Below are positions 44,739-53,328 of a DNA stretch of 64,000 nt, in pieces. Position 1 is the first letter of the stretch, and the number at the start of each line of letters is the position of its first letter. A program made the position numbers and the translations under genes. The DNA comes from an uncultured Actinomycetes bacterium (GTDB lineage: Bacteria > Actinomycetota > Acidimicrobiia > Acidimicrobiales > RAAP-2), in the NCBI GenBank assembly GCA_903825895.1, contig CAIKCI010000011.1, positions 28,807 to 92,806 of the forward strand. Direction: 5' to 3'. Under the pieces are notes generated by a model. It was not told the DNA's origin and did no database searches. It was given only the letters and a program-made list of their open reading frames with translations.

Positions 44739-45956
44739 ATGACGGAGAGAATTGTATTGGCGTACAGCGGAGGCCTTGACACCTCGGTGGCAATTCGTTG
44801 GCTCATTGAAGAGCATGACGCCGAGGTCATTGCCGTCTCGGTCGACGTTGGCCAATCGTCTGACTCGACGGGAGAAGAGTGGGAAGACATTCGCCAGCGA
44901 GCATTTGCCGCAGGCGCCAAGGAAGCTATTGTGGTCGATGCGCGCGACGAGATGGCCAATGAGTACTGCGTTCCCGCTATCGCCGCTAACGCTGCCTATG
45001 AGGGGAAGTATCCACTGGTCTCAGCCCTGTCCCGCCCCGTCATCGTTAAGCACCTCGTCGAGCAAGCACGAGTCTTTGACGCCAATGCGGTGGCCCATGG
45101 CTGCACCGGGAAAGGAAACGACCAGGTCCGCTTTGAGGTTGGCACTCGTGCCTTGGCCCCACATCTCAAGGTCTATGCCCCTGCGCGCCTTTGGGGGATG
45201 ACTCGCGAAGACTCAGTCGATTACGCAGCGAAGTGGAATATCCCTATTGGCCAGTCCAAGGCGAAGATCTACTCGATCGATGAGAACCTTTGGGGACGTG
45301 CCATTGAGTGTGGGGCCATCGAAGATCCTTGGGCAACTGCACCGAGTGAACCAAACACGTTGACCAAGGTCCGCACCAATGAGTCAGTTGAACTGGTGAT
45401 CTCATTTGATCAAGGCGTCCCTGTTGCCCTTGATGGCGTCACGAAGACTGTGGCGGACATTATTGATGATTTGAATCTTCGTGCGGGATCCACGGGATTT
45501 GGACGACTCGACATGGTGGAGAACCGTCGAGTCGGTATCAAGAGCCGTGAGGTCTATGAGTGCCCTGGTGCACTGGCGCTGATTGCGGCCCACGCAGATC
45601 TGGAAGACCTTTGTTTGGAGCGTGATCTTCATCACGAGAAGGCGCGGCTTGAGCCACGATGGGCCGAATTGGTCTACGACGGCATGTGGTTCTCGCCGCT
45701 CAAACAGGCCATTGACGCGTTTATGACCGAGACGCAACGATTCGTCACGGGTGATGTACGGATGCGATTTGATCCACCGGGCGCACTGCACATTGAGGGG
45801 CGCCGCAGCCCTTACGCGCTCTATGACCATGGCTTGGCCACCTACGATGCCGCCGACACCTTCCGCCATGAGGACTCTGCGGGATTCGTTCGGCTCTGGG
45901 GTTTGGGCGTAGCGACATGGTCAGAGAAGCAACTAAGCAAAGGATCGGGACGTTGA
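44739..45956 (+). CDS. argG: Argininosuccinate synthase
   Basis: ATP-dependent joining of citrulline and aspartate. 405 residues with the PP-loop VLAYSGGLDTSVAIRWL, GCTGKGNDQVRFE and WNIPIGQSKAKIYSIDENLWGRAIE. A strong GAGGAGA precedes ATG 44739 by normal spacing, the only clear separate ribosome-binding site in the operon's second half. Its 3' end overlaps argH by 4 bp if argH starts at TTG 45953. Confidence 0.97.
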   Translation: MTERIVLAYSGGLDTSVAIRWLIEEHDAEVIAVSVDVGQSSDSTGEEWEDIRQRAFAAGAKEAIVVDARDEMANEYCVPAIAANAAYEGKYPLVSALSRPVIVKHLVEQARVFDANAVAHGCTGKGNDQVRFEVGTRALAPHLKVYAPARLWGMTREDSVDYAAKWNIPIGQSKAKIYSIDENLWGRAIECGAIEDPWATAPSEPNTLTKVRTNESVELVISFDQGVPVALDGVTKTVADIIDDLNLRAGSTGFGRLDMVENRRVGIKSREVYECPGALALIAAHADLEDLCLERDLHHEKARLEPRWAELVYDGMWFSPLKQAIDAFMTETQRFVTGDVRMRFDPPGALHIEGRRSPYALYDHGLATYDAADTFRHEDSAGFVRLWGLGVATWSEKQLSKGSGR

Positions 45957-47359
45957 CCCTTTGGGCTGGACGCCTTGAAGGTGGCATGGCGCCTGAGTTG
46001 GCTGCGATGTCAATTTCGCTGGGCTTCGACCAACAGCTGGGCCTCGTGGATGTGTTGGGGAGCGCCGCGCACGTGCGTGGTCTTGGACGAACGGGCATCC
46101 TCTCTGATGAAGAAACGCAGACCCTGCTTTCGGCCTTGGAGCAAGTAACAGGTGAACTTTCTTCAGGTTCTTTTGTTTTTGTCGAATCCGATGAAGACAT
46201 TCATACTGCGGTCGAACGGCGAGTCACCGAAATCGCAGGCCCAGTTGGGGGAAAACTTCACACAGGACGATCTCGAAACGATCAAGTTGCGACCGACCTT
46301 CGGCTCTGGAGCCGTGGTGCCTTGCTTGACGTAGCCGCAAGCGTGCTCGCGCTCCAACGAGTCTTGTCGGCTCGCGCGTCGGAAGCAGGGAGTGTCTATC
46401 TTCCTGGCTACACCCATCTCCAGCGCGCCCAGCCGGTGTTGTTGAGCCACCATCTTGCCGCGCACTGTTGGGCGTTCTCTCGTGATGTCGATCGCCTCCT
46501 CGCATCCGTTCATCGCTTGAACGTCTCGCCACTGGGCGCCGGTGCCTTGGCGGGATCATCCTTGCCGCTTGACCCCGATGGGGTGGCAGAAGAATTGGGC
46601 TTTGCCAAGCGATTCGACAACTCAATGGACGCAGTCTCGGATCGAGACTTTGTCGCCGAGGCGCTCTTTGACATCGCGCTCGTGGGTCTGCACTGTTCGC
46701 GCCTTGGCGAAGAGATTGTACTTTTCACGAGCGAGGAGTTCGGTTTCTTCACCCTTGACAATGCCTATGCCACGGGGAGTTCAATGCTTCCGCAGAAAAA
46801 GAATGCCGATATTGGAGAACTCGCACGAGGAAAGTCCGGACGCCTCATTGGCGATCTTGTGGGCTTTTTGGCCACGATGAAGTCACTTCCCCTGAGCTAC
46901 AACCGAGACCTTCAAGAGGACAAAGAACCCCTCTTTGACGCGGTTCGACAGATCCGCCTGGTGCTTGATGCTCTGACTGGGCTCTACGCAACGGTGGCGT
47001 GGAGCGAAGAAACGATGGCCCGTGCGGCAGACGAGTCGATGAGTGGAGCGATTGATCTTGCCGAATATCTGGTGAAACAAGGTATGCCGTTTCGTCAAGC
47101 TCATGGTGTGGTCGCAGGCATTGTCACGGAGGCTCTCGAGAAGGGCGTGCCGCTCGGAGGCTTGGTGGAAGCTCATGAGGAATTAGGCCCTGATGCAGCA
47201 GCATTGTTGGCCCCAGGGCGCAGCGTTGCCAATCGTCAATCTCCCGGAGGCACGGGACCCGCCGCAGTCGAGGAGCAACTCAACGATCTTGGCCTTCAGA
47301 TCCAAACGGATGCTGAACGAATGGAGGCGCTCGTCGCTCGCTGGAGTTCGAAGAACTAA
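45953..47359 (+). CDS. argH: Argininosuccinate lyase
   Basis: Last step of arginine synthesis, releasing fumarate. 468 residues from TTG 45953: the product then begins MTLWAGRLEGG, matching the family start (M-x-L-W-G-G-R), and the TTGA overlap with the argG stop follows the pattern of this operon. The longer start ATG 45917 adds 12 residues without similarity. Signatures: TGRSRNDQVATDLRLW and the fumarase-family GSSMLPQKKNADIGE, where the usual Pro of KKNPD is Ala. Ends 4 bp into the opposing purU gene. Confidence 0.95.
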   Translation: MTLWAGRLEGGMAPELAAMSISLGFDQQLGLVDVLGSAAHVRGLGRTGILSDEETQTLLSALEQVTGELSSGSFVFVESDEDIHTAVERRVTEIAGPVGGKLHTGRSRNDQVATDLRLWSRGALLDVAASVLALQRVLSARASEAGSVYLPGYTHLQRAQPVLLSHHLAAHCWAFSRDVDRLLASVHRLNVSPLGAGALAGSSLPLDPDGVAEELGFAKRFDNSMDAVSDRDFVAEALFDIALVGLHCSRLGEEIVLFTSEEFGFFTLDNAYATGSSMLPQKKNADIGELARGKSGRLIGDLVGFLATMKSLPLSYNRDLQEDKEPLFDAVRQIRLVLDALTGLYATVAWSEETMARAADESMSGAIDLAEYLVKQGMPFRQAHGVVAGIVTEALEKGVPLGGLVEAHEELGPDAAALLAPGRSVANRQSPGGTGPAAVEEQLNDLGLQIQTDAERMEALVARWSSKN

Positions 47360-48237
47360 CGGGTAAAGACGACGGTCTTGTGGCCGGCGACCATCACGCG
47401 GTCTTCACTGTGCAGCCGCACGGCTCGTGAAAGGACTTCACGTTCAATGTCACGACCAAGTGCCACAAGATCAGTCGCAGTGAGGGCATGGTTCACGCGG
47501 CGCACATCTTGTTCAATAATTGGTCCTTCGTCAAGATCGGCGGTGGCGAAGTGCGCGGTGGCACCGATTAATTTGACGCCACGCTCGGCTGCTTGATGAT
47601 AAGGCTTCGCACCCTTGAAACCGGGCAAAAATGAGTGATGGATGTTGATGACTCTTCCGGATAATGCCTCGCAGAGCTCTGTCGAGAGAATCTGCATGTA
47701 GCGAGCCATTGCCACGAAATCGACGTTGTACTCGTCCACAAGCTCCAAGAGTCGAGCTTCCGCCGCCGGTTTCGTTTCCGTTGTCACGGGAACGTAGACG
47801 AACGGAATGCCGTAGTCCGCAGCGATTGATTCACAGGTGACGTGGTTCGAGACAATCACTGGAATATCGATAGGTAGCTCACCAATTCTCCAGCGATAGA
47901 GAAGATCGACGAGACAATGATCTTGCTTTGAGACCATGACGAGGACCCGACGCTTCTGCTCGGCTCCTCGCAACGAAAGTTTGGGAGAGAACTGAGCGAC
48001 GGCATCGGTCAACTGCGTTCGAATCTCTTCTTCTGTGCGAGGACATTCGAAGACTGTCCGCATGTAGAAGATTCCTGAATTGACGTCAGTGAATTGATCA
48101 TTCTCAATGATGTTCCCTTTCACGTCGCCGATAACATCAGCGCAGGCTCGGACAATCCCAGGCTTATCGTCGCACTGCATCGTAAAGATAAATTGTTCCA
48201 TCGCTTTACCAATCTTCTCGGGTCTGAGCTCTCTCAT
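47356..48237 (-). CDS. purU: Formyltetrahydrofolate deformylase
   Basis: Hydrolyses 10-formyl-THF to THF and formate. 293 residues (or 281 from the Met at 48201, which may be the real start). The N-terminal ACT domain (IFTMQCDDKPGIVRACADVIGD) precedes a formyltransferase-like domain with INIHHSFLPGFKGAKPYHQA and the Asp of ATAHFATADLDEGPIIEQD, the catalytic Asn-His-Asp set. With the formate dehydrogenase directly upstream on the same strand it makes a C1-dissimilation pair, fitting the methylated-amine cluster to the right. Corynebacterial sarcosine operons also carry purU. Confidence 0.93.
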   Translation of the reverse strand: MRELRPEKIGKAMEQFIFTMQCDDKPGIVRACADVIGDVKGNIIENDQFTDVNSGIFYMRTVFECPRTEEEIRTQLTDAVAQFSPKLSLRGAEQKRRVLVMVSKQDHCLVDLLYRWRIGELPIDIPVIVSNHVTCESIAADYGIPFVYVPVTTETKPAAEARLLELVDEYNVDFVAMARYMQILSTELCEALSGRVINIHHSFLPGFKGAKPYHQAAERGVKLIGATAHFATADLDEGPIIEQDVRRVNHALTATDLVALGRDIEREVLSRAVRLHSEDRVMVAGHKTVVFTR

Positions 48238-48271
48238 GTCGCAGTTACTTGCTCAAGTGAGAGCGTCGCTC

Positions 48272-49429
48272 CTATTTTGCGCTGTACGAGTGAGCTCCCG
48301 TGCCTGCAAGGCCCCCACCGTCAACGATAAGGTATTCGTCCCGGATAGGGCGTCCTTCAAAGAAGCACTCAAGAATTTCACGTGTTCCCGCCGCATAACG
48401 GGCCTGGGCCGAAAGCGATGTCCCCGAAATGTGCGGTGTCATTCCTTCATGAGGCATGGTGCGCCATGGGTGATCAGCAGGTGCTGGCTGGGGATACCAA
48501 ACGTCACCGGCATAGCCAGCGAGTTGGCCGTTCTCCAAAGCCCGAACGACCGCATCGCGGTCGCAGATCTTCCCTCGTGCCGTGTTGATGAGGTAGGTCC
48601 CACGCTTCATGCGGTTGAACATGTCGTCATTGAAAAGGTGCTCGGTCTCGGGGTGAAGCGGTGCATTGATTGTCACGACGTCACATTCGGGGACCATCGA
48701 CGCAGCGTCTGGATGGAAGGTGAGGTTCAACTCTTCTTCAATCTCTTTTGGGAGACGGTGACGGTCGGTGTAGTGCAAGTGAACATCAAAGGGCTTGAGT
48801 CGGCGAAGGACGGCGAGGCCAATACGGCCTGCGGCCACTGTGCCGACGTGCATTCCTTCAAGGTCGTAGCTGCGCTCGACGCAGTCAGCGATGTTCCATC
48901 CACCTTTGACCACCCACTCGTGAGAAGGAAGGTAGTTGCGCACCAGGCCGAGAATCATCATGACGACGTGTTCAGAGACACTGATGGAGTTTGAGAACGT
49001 GACTTCTGCCACCGTGATGTTGCGAGCGATGGCCGACGAAAGATCGGTGTGGTCCGACCCGATTCCAGCGGTAATCACGATTTGGAGATTCTTGGCTTTT
49101 TCGAATCGCTCAGGCGTCATGTAGGCAGGCCAGAACGGCTGCGAGATGACTACGTCAGCGTCGGCAAGTTCACGTTCAAAGACGGAATCGGGACCTTCTT
49201 TGTCGGAGGTGACGACCAAGGTGTGGCCATTGGCCTCGAGGTATTTGCGCAAGCCCAGTTCGCCAGAAACTGAACCAACAAGTTCTCCCGGGGTGAAGTC
49301 GAGACCCTTGGGCGACGGAACCGATTGTCCATCGGCGTAGCCCTCGATAACCGGGACGGTGTCACGGGCATACTTAGGCGGAAATCCGGTTATCGGGTCT
49401 TCGTAAAGAACGCAGAGAACCTTTGCCAT
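48272..49429 (-). CDS. fdh: NAD-dependent formate dehydrogenase
   Basis: Oxidises formate to CO2 with NAD, giving NADH. 385 residues, D-2-hydroxyacid-dehydrogenase fold but with FDH-specific features: long N-terminal catalytic segment AKVLCVLYEDPITGFPPKYARDTVP, VITAGIGSDHTDL, the catalytic Arg in INTARGKICDRDAVV and the His in MTPHISGTSLSAQARYA, followed by a C-terminal extension. The Rossmann motif is unusual (GTVAAGRIGLAV). It is transcribed divergently from the XRE-cupin regulator and precedes purU by 34 bp. Confidence 0.95.
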   Translation of the reverse strand: MAKVLCVLYEDPITGFPPKYARDTVPVIEGYADGQSVPSPKGLDFTPGELVGSVSGELGLRKYLEANGHTLVVTSDKEGPDSVFERELADADVVISQPFWPAYMTPERFEKAKNLQIVITAGIGSDHTDLSSAIARNITVAEVTFSNSISVSEHVVMMILGLVRNYLPSHEWVVKGGWNIADCVERSYDLEGMHVGTVAAGRIGLAVLRRLKPFDVHLHYTDRHRLPKEIEEELNLTFHPDAASMVPECDVVTINAPLHPETEHLFNDDMFNRMKRGTYLINTARGKICDRDAVVRALENGQLAGYAGDVWYPQPAPADHPWRTMPHEGMTPHISGTSLSAQARYAAGTREILECFFEGRPIRDEYLIVDGGGLAGTGAHSYSAK

Positions 49430-49459
49430 GACATTTCCCCCTTAGGTTGGACTATCGCT

Positions 49460-49488
49460 ATTATCAGCCATTTCCACCCAGAGCGCAA
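49460..49488 (-). promoter_or_regulatory. Candidate promoter of fdh-purU
   Basis: On the minus strand TTGCGC (49488 to 49483) and GATAAT (49465 to 49460) are separated by 17 bp, upstream of the fdh ATG at 49429. Two GTGGAAA half-sites lie around it in opposite orientation (plus-strand TTTCCAC at 49471-49477 and AGTGGAAA at 49502-49509), resembling the half-site AGTGGACAA found at the two other promoters of this cluster. Confidence 0.5.
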
Positions 49489-49581
49489 ACAGTTTCACGA
49501 GAGTGGAAAAACTCAACTCGCCGGAACTCCCCATCTCGCCCAAAAAGACGCCTAAAGTAGGGAAATCCAAGAGGAGATGAG

Positions 49582-50259
49582 ATGAGCGCAGCGCCGAAAA
49601 AGATTGAGCAGAAGAAAGGTAATGCTCGACTCCCTCACGAAGTCACTCCCAAAGAGAATGATGACGCCAAGATCGACAGCCTCGACCCCGATATCGGCTG
49701 GATTATTGCTCAACGAGTCAAGGAGTACCGCACCGCTCTCGGCCTGACGATCGAGCAGATGGCGGAGCGTTCGGATATCTCGAAGTCGATGCTCTCGAAG
49801 ATCGAGAATGCCCAAGGATCACCAAGCCTCGGGACCCTTTCAAAATTGGCAAAGGCCATTTCCGTCCCACTGACCTCCTTTTTCCGTGGCCTCGAAGAAG
49901 AGCATGATGCCCTTTTTGTCAAAGCGGGACAGGGGGTCGAGATCGTCCGCAAGGGAACCCGAGTGGGGCACCAATATGAGATGCTCGGCGAAATGAGGGG
50001 CCCCCAGAAGATCGTGGAGCCGGTGCTTGTGACCCTTGACGAGCGAACAGAGGTCTTTCCGCTCTTTCAGCACCCAGGCATTGAGTTTCTCTACATGCTC
50101 GAAGGCGTTGTGGAGTACGGTTTTGGAGCGGGCCGTTACGTCCTTGAACCCGGTGATGCACTGCAGTTCTCTGGAGAAATCGTCCACGGGCCAACCCGCC
50201 TGATCGAGCTCCCCATCAAATTCCTCTCCGTGATCGCATACGGCACTCCCCAGGCGTAG
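49582..50259 (+). CDS. XRE-family regulator with cupin sensor domain
   Basis: 225 residues. A charged linker (1-45) leads to a helix-turn-helix (IIAQRVKEYRTALGLTIEQMAERSDISKSMLSKIENAQGSPSLGTLSKLAKAI) and a C-terminal cupin barrel (about 115-220, HPGIEFLYMLEGVVEYGFGAGRYVLEPGDALQFSGEIVHGPTRL) with the usual metal-site pattern (H ... E ... H). Such proteins often sense a small amine or amino-acid derivative. It is divergent from fdh and upstream of the methylated-amine genes, so it is the likely cluster regulator. A possible -10 (TAAAGT, 49553-49558) lies before it. Confidence 0.88.
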   Translation: MSAAPKKIEQKKGNARLPHEVTPKENDDAKIDSLDPDIGWIIAQRVKEYRTALGLTIEQMAERSDISKSMLSKIENAQGSPSLGTLSKLAKAISVPLTSFFRGLEEEHDALFVKAGQGVEIVRKGTRVGHQYEMLGEMRGPQKIVEPVLVTLDERTEVFPLFQHPGIEFLYMLEGVVEYGFGAGRYVLEPGDALQFSGEIVHGPTRLIELPIKFLSVIAYGTPQA

Positions 50260-50276
50260 TTCCGCGTCCGTGGAGT

Positions 50277-50317
50277 GTCCACTCATAGTGGACAACGTTT
50301 CTTACTAGTGTTACGGT
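50277..50317 (+). promoter_or_regulatory. Operator-promoter of the mgs operon
   Basis: The perfect palindrome GTCCACTCATAGTGGAC (50277-50293, arms of seven with a three-base centre) overlaps TGGACA (50289-50294), which acts as the -35; TACGGT (50312-50317) follows after exactly 17 bp as the -10. The same palindrome, spacing and -35 recur at 57702. A transcript would begin near 50324 and reach the mgsA ATG at 50382, which has GGGGGAGGAGGAG upstream. Confidence 0.75.
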
Positions 50318-50381
50318 TCCACGACAGGACTTCGCTGTTGACGTTCAACGACAATGGCGCCGAGGGGGAGGAGGAGCAGCC

Positions 50382-51272
50382 ATGTGCGGAATTGTCGGTC
50401 TCAAATTAAAAAATCCAGCACTTGAGAACCAACTTGGAGCATTGACGGTTCCGATTTTGGACTGCCTTGCTTCTCGAGGCGAGGACTCAACGGGTATTGC
50501 GATCTATACCCATGACATCGGCAAGAGTGCGCACAAATATTCCTTGTACAACCCTGAGATGCCTTTTGACTGGGAGCAGTACGTGGGCTCTCTTGATGGT
50601 GTCTTTGGCGACGGATCTACCCTCACGGTCCAAGCACGCCAAGCGCTGGTCGTTTCTGAAGCAGACCCGGTCCAGATTTTGTCTGCTATTCGCCACGGCG
50701 ACCCTACGGTCCGCCTGTTTGGCTACGGAAACGCCATTGACGTCTTCAAAGAGGTGGGTCCTGCGTCGGTTGTGTGTGAACGCTATGGCATCGCGAATCG
50801 AGCAGGCTACATGGCCATTGGCCATACCAGGATGGCCACAGAGTCAGCAGTGACGACGGAACACTCGCACCCCTTTGCCGTGAATGCAGACGTGTGTCTC
50901 GTCCACAATGGATCGTTCTCCAACTACGCCTCAGTGCGTCGAGATCTTGTCGACCATGGCATTCACTTTGATACTGACAACGACTCAGAAGTGTGTGCTC
51001 GCTTCATTGGTCGAGAACTCGCCGAAGGCGCCACCATGGCTGATGCCCTCAAGACGGTCCTGAAAACCTTCGATGGCTTTTACTCATTGGTCGTGGCGTC
51101 AGAAGATTCCATGGCAGTGGTGCGCGATTCCTTTGCATGCAAGCCCATGGTGGTCGCCGAAACTGACGACTACGTTGCCGTCGCTTCTGAGTACCACGCA
51201 CTCGCCGAGCTGCCGGGAATTGAAGACGCACGCGTCTTTGAGCCAAACCCTGAAGAGGTGCTGTCGTGGTAG
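50382..51272 (+). CDS. mgsA: Class II glutamine amidotransferase; N-methylglutamate synthase subunit A-like
   Basis: 296 residues of the Ntn-type glutaminase fold. Cys2 of MCGIVG is the nucleophile after Met removal, and IGHTRMATESAVTTEHSHPFAV carries the substrate residues. It resembles the GlxB/MgsA group, short relatives of the first domain of glutamate synthase. In the N-methylglutamate pathway MgsA works with MgsB and MgsC to convert gamma-glutamylmethylamide and 2-oxoglutarate to N-methylglutamate. Identification as MgsA rests on the adjacent mgsBC and gmaS genes; sequence alone says only GATase type 2. Confidence 0.85.
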   Translation: MCGIVGLKLKNPALENQLGALTVPILDCLASRGEDSTGIAIYTHDIGKSAHKYSLYNPEMPFDWEQYVGSLDGVFGDGSTLTVQARQALVVSEADPVQILSAIRHGDPTVRLFGYGNAIDVFKEVGPASVVCERYGIANRAGYMAIGHTRMATESAVTTEHSHPFAVNADVCLVHNGSFSNYASVRRDLVDHGIHFDTDNDSEVCARFIGRELAEGATMADALKTVLKTFDGFYSLVVASEDSMAVVRDSFACKPMVVAETDDYVAVASEYHALAELPGIEDARVFEPNPEEVLSW

Positions 51273-51949
51273 ACGTCGAATACAGTTGCGCGTCAATGAC
51301 ATTGCGCGAAATTAACGTTGCGCTGAGGGCGTTGCCTGACGGCACAACGGTGCGCATTAGTGAACCGCGTGGGTGTCATAACTTGGTGGTGGGTCTCTCG
51401 AACAAAATTTCTGTTGAAATTGATGGGAACGCTGGGTACTTCATCGGCGGACTCTGTGACGGACCCGACATCACGGTGAACGGATCGGTCGGATGGTCGG
51501 TAGGGGAAAACCTGATGGCGGGCACGGTGCGCGTGAAGGGCAACGCATCGGAAAGCGCCTGCGCGTCGTCTCATGGTGGCATGGTCATCGTCGAGGGTGA
51601 TGCCTCGTCTCGTGCAGGCATCTCTCTCAAAGGTGGAACACTTTGTGTAGGGGGATCCGTCGGCCACATGAGCGGCTTTATGGCTCAGGCCGGCACCATC
51701 TTCATCGGAGGAGACGCCCAAGGATCGCTTGGCGACTCTCTCTACGAAGCAGTGATCTACGTTGGCGGCAAGGTCTCGTCGCTTGGTTCAGATACCAAGG
51801 TCGAGGAGTTGACCGACGTGGATAAAAAGACTCTCGGCGAATTGATCGCAACCACTGGATTCGATCATGTGTCGATCGACAACGTCACCAAGATTGTCTC
51901 TGCAAAAACCCTCTACAACTTCGACGCGCTGAAGGATCAAAAGTACTAA
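51266..51949 (+). CDS. mgsB: GXGXG-motif glutamate synthase domain; N-methylglutamate synthase subunit B-like
   Basis: 227 residues, a right-handed beta-helix domain as at the C-terminus of glutamate synthase (also FwdC/GlxC). The repeated turns are visible: GNAGYFIGGLCDGPDITVNG, GWSVGENLMAGTVRVKG, GGMVIVEGDASSRAGISLKGGTLCVGG and GFMAQAGTIFIGGDAQGSLGDSL. In the large GltB enzyme this module sits beside the FMN domain; here it is a separate subunit. GTG 51266 overlaps mgsA and its stop shares one base with mgsC, so the three are coupled. Confidence 0.85.
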   Translation: MVDVEYSCASMTLREINVALRALPDGTTVRISEPRGCHNLVVGLSNKISVEIDGNAGYFIGGLCDGPDITVNGSVGWSVGENLMAGTVRVKGNASESACASSHGGMVIVEGDASSRAGISLKGGTLCVGGSVGHMSGFMAQAGTIFIGGDAQGSLGDSLYEAVIYVGGKVSSLGSDTKVEELTDVDKKTLGELIATTGFDHVSIDNVTKIVSAKTLYNFDALKDQKY

Positions 51950-53325
51950 TGAAACCTATCGACCACGACTCCATTACTGCGACGGGAACGGTAGCGAGTT
52001 CTACGTTCCCAGCCGAAGTGATCGCCCAGATTCAAGAGATGGCCCACGAGGGTCGCTACGAGATTCGTGGGTGGGGTGCGAAGCGTGCCCTGCCAACCTT
52101 TGACGACTTGACATTTCTAACCGGTTCGCTCACGCGGTACCCACTTGAGGGCTATCGCGAGAAGTGTGACACGACCACGGTGCTGGGAAGCCTCAACGCA
52201 TCGAAGCCCTTAGAGCTGAAAATCCCTATCACGATTGCGGGCATGAGTTTTGGTTCACTTTCGGCCCACGTCAAAGAGTCTTTAGGTCGCGGCGCCACTG
52301 CGGTTGGAACGTCAACGACCACCGGTGACGGCGGGATGACCGACGAGGAGCGTGAATCCTCACAGCACCTCGTCTACCAGTGCCTTCCGTCTCGCTACGG
52401 ATTTAACATTGACCAAGTACGCAAAGCCGACGCTATCGAAGTCGTCATCGGCCAAGGAGCGAAGCCCGGTGGGGGAGGAATGCTTCTCGGCCAAAAGGTC
52501 TCGCAACGAGTGGCTGATATGCGTACCTTGCCAGCGGGTATTGACCAACGTTCAGCCTCTCGTCACCCAGACTGGACCGGCCCGGACGACTTGCGTATCA
52601 AAATTGAAGAGCTGCGCGAAGCGACGAATTGGGAAAAGCCCATCTACGTAAAGTTTGGCGCTACTCGAACAGAACACGATGTGAAGTTGGCCGTTGCTTC
52701 AGGCGCCGACGTCGTGGTCATTGACGGGATGCAAGGTGGCACAGGTGCCACGCAAACTGGCTTCATTGAGCACACTGGCATCCCGACACTCGCCGCCGTT
52801 CGACTCGCCGCCGACGCCCTTCGAGAGATTGGAATGCATCGCAAGGTGCAGTTGATTGTCTCTGGTGGGATCCGTTCCGGGGCCGACGTGGCCAAGGCAT
52901 TGGCTTTGGGGGCAGACGCCGTTTCAATCGGCGTGGGTGCATTGATCGCACTTGGTTGCAATTCGTCGACCTACTTCCAAAATGGCGAGTTGCACGACGC
53001 AACGGCTGACTACGCAGCCCTGGGCACTGCCCCGAATTTCTGTCATCACTGCCACACCGGCATGTGTCCCGTTGGCGTCACCACACAAGACCCAATTCTT
53101 CAAGAACGTCTTGATCCAGAAGAGGGAGCACGTTGGGTGACCAACTACCTTAAGGCGCTGACCATGGAACTCACGATGCTCGCCCGAGCTTGTGGGAAGT
53201 CAAACGTCCACCATCTCGAACCGGAAGACCTCGTTGCGCTCACCATTGAGGCGGCAGCGATGGCCAAGGTACCCCTTGCGGGCACTGATTGGATCCCTGG
53301 ACAAAAGGGCTCCGGAGGGTTTTAG
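51949..53325 (+). CDS. mgsC: FMN-binding glutamate synthase domain; N-methylglutamate synthase subunit C-like
   Basis: 458 residues of the GltB alpha/beta barrel that binds FMN and 2-oxoglutarate. Signatures: ITIAGMSFGSLSAHVKESLGRGATAVGTSTTTGDGGM, IVIGQGAKPGGGGMLLG, DVVVIDGMQGGTGATQ and GGIRSGADVAKALALGADAVSIG. A C-x2-C-x4-C set at Cys365, 368 and 373 (FCHHCHTGMCPVGV) replaces the C-x5-C-x4-C of the [3Fe-4S] site in classical glutamate synthase, with the CPVGV turn conserved. It is the catalytic subunit of the predicted NMG synthase. Confidence 0.87.
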   Translation: MKPIDHDSITATGTVASSTFPAEVIAQIQEMAHEGRYEIRGWGAKRALPTFDDLTFLTGSLTRYPLEGYREKCDTTTVLGSLNASKPLELKIPITIAGMSFGSLSAHVKESLGRGATAVGTSTTTGDGGMTDEERESSQHLVYQCLPSRYGFNIDQVRKADAIEVVIGQGAKPGGGGMLLGQKVSQRVADMRTLPAGIDQRSASRHPDWTGPDDLRIKIEELREATNWEKPIYVKFGATRTEHDVKLAVASGADVVVIDGMQGGTGATQTGFIEHTGIPTLAAVRLAADALREIGMHRKVQLIVSGGIRSGADVAKALALGADAVSIGVGALIALGCNSSTYFQNGELHDATADYAALGTAPNFCHHCHTGMCPVGVTTQDPILQERLDPEEGARWVTNYLKALTMELTMLARACGKSNVHHLEPEDLVALTIEAAAMAKVPLAGTDWIPGQKGSGGF

Positions 53326-53328
53326 ACC

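Noticed and set aside
45917..45952. ATG 45917 as argH start
   Set aside because: It adds 12 residues unlike the family N-terminus; TTG 45953 gives the standard MxLWxGR start and the 4-bp overlap typical of this operon.
48107..48994. 295-codon open frame on the plus strand
   Set aside because: It runs antisense through the well-supported fdh gene and has no domain pattern; a shadow frame.
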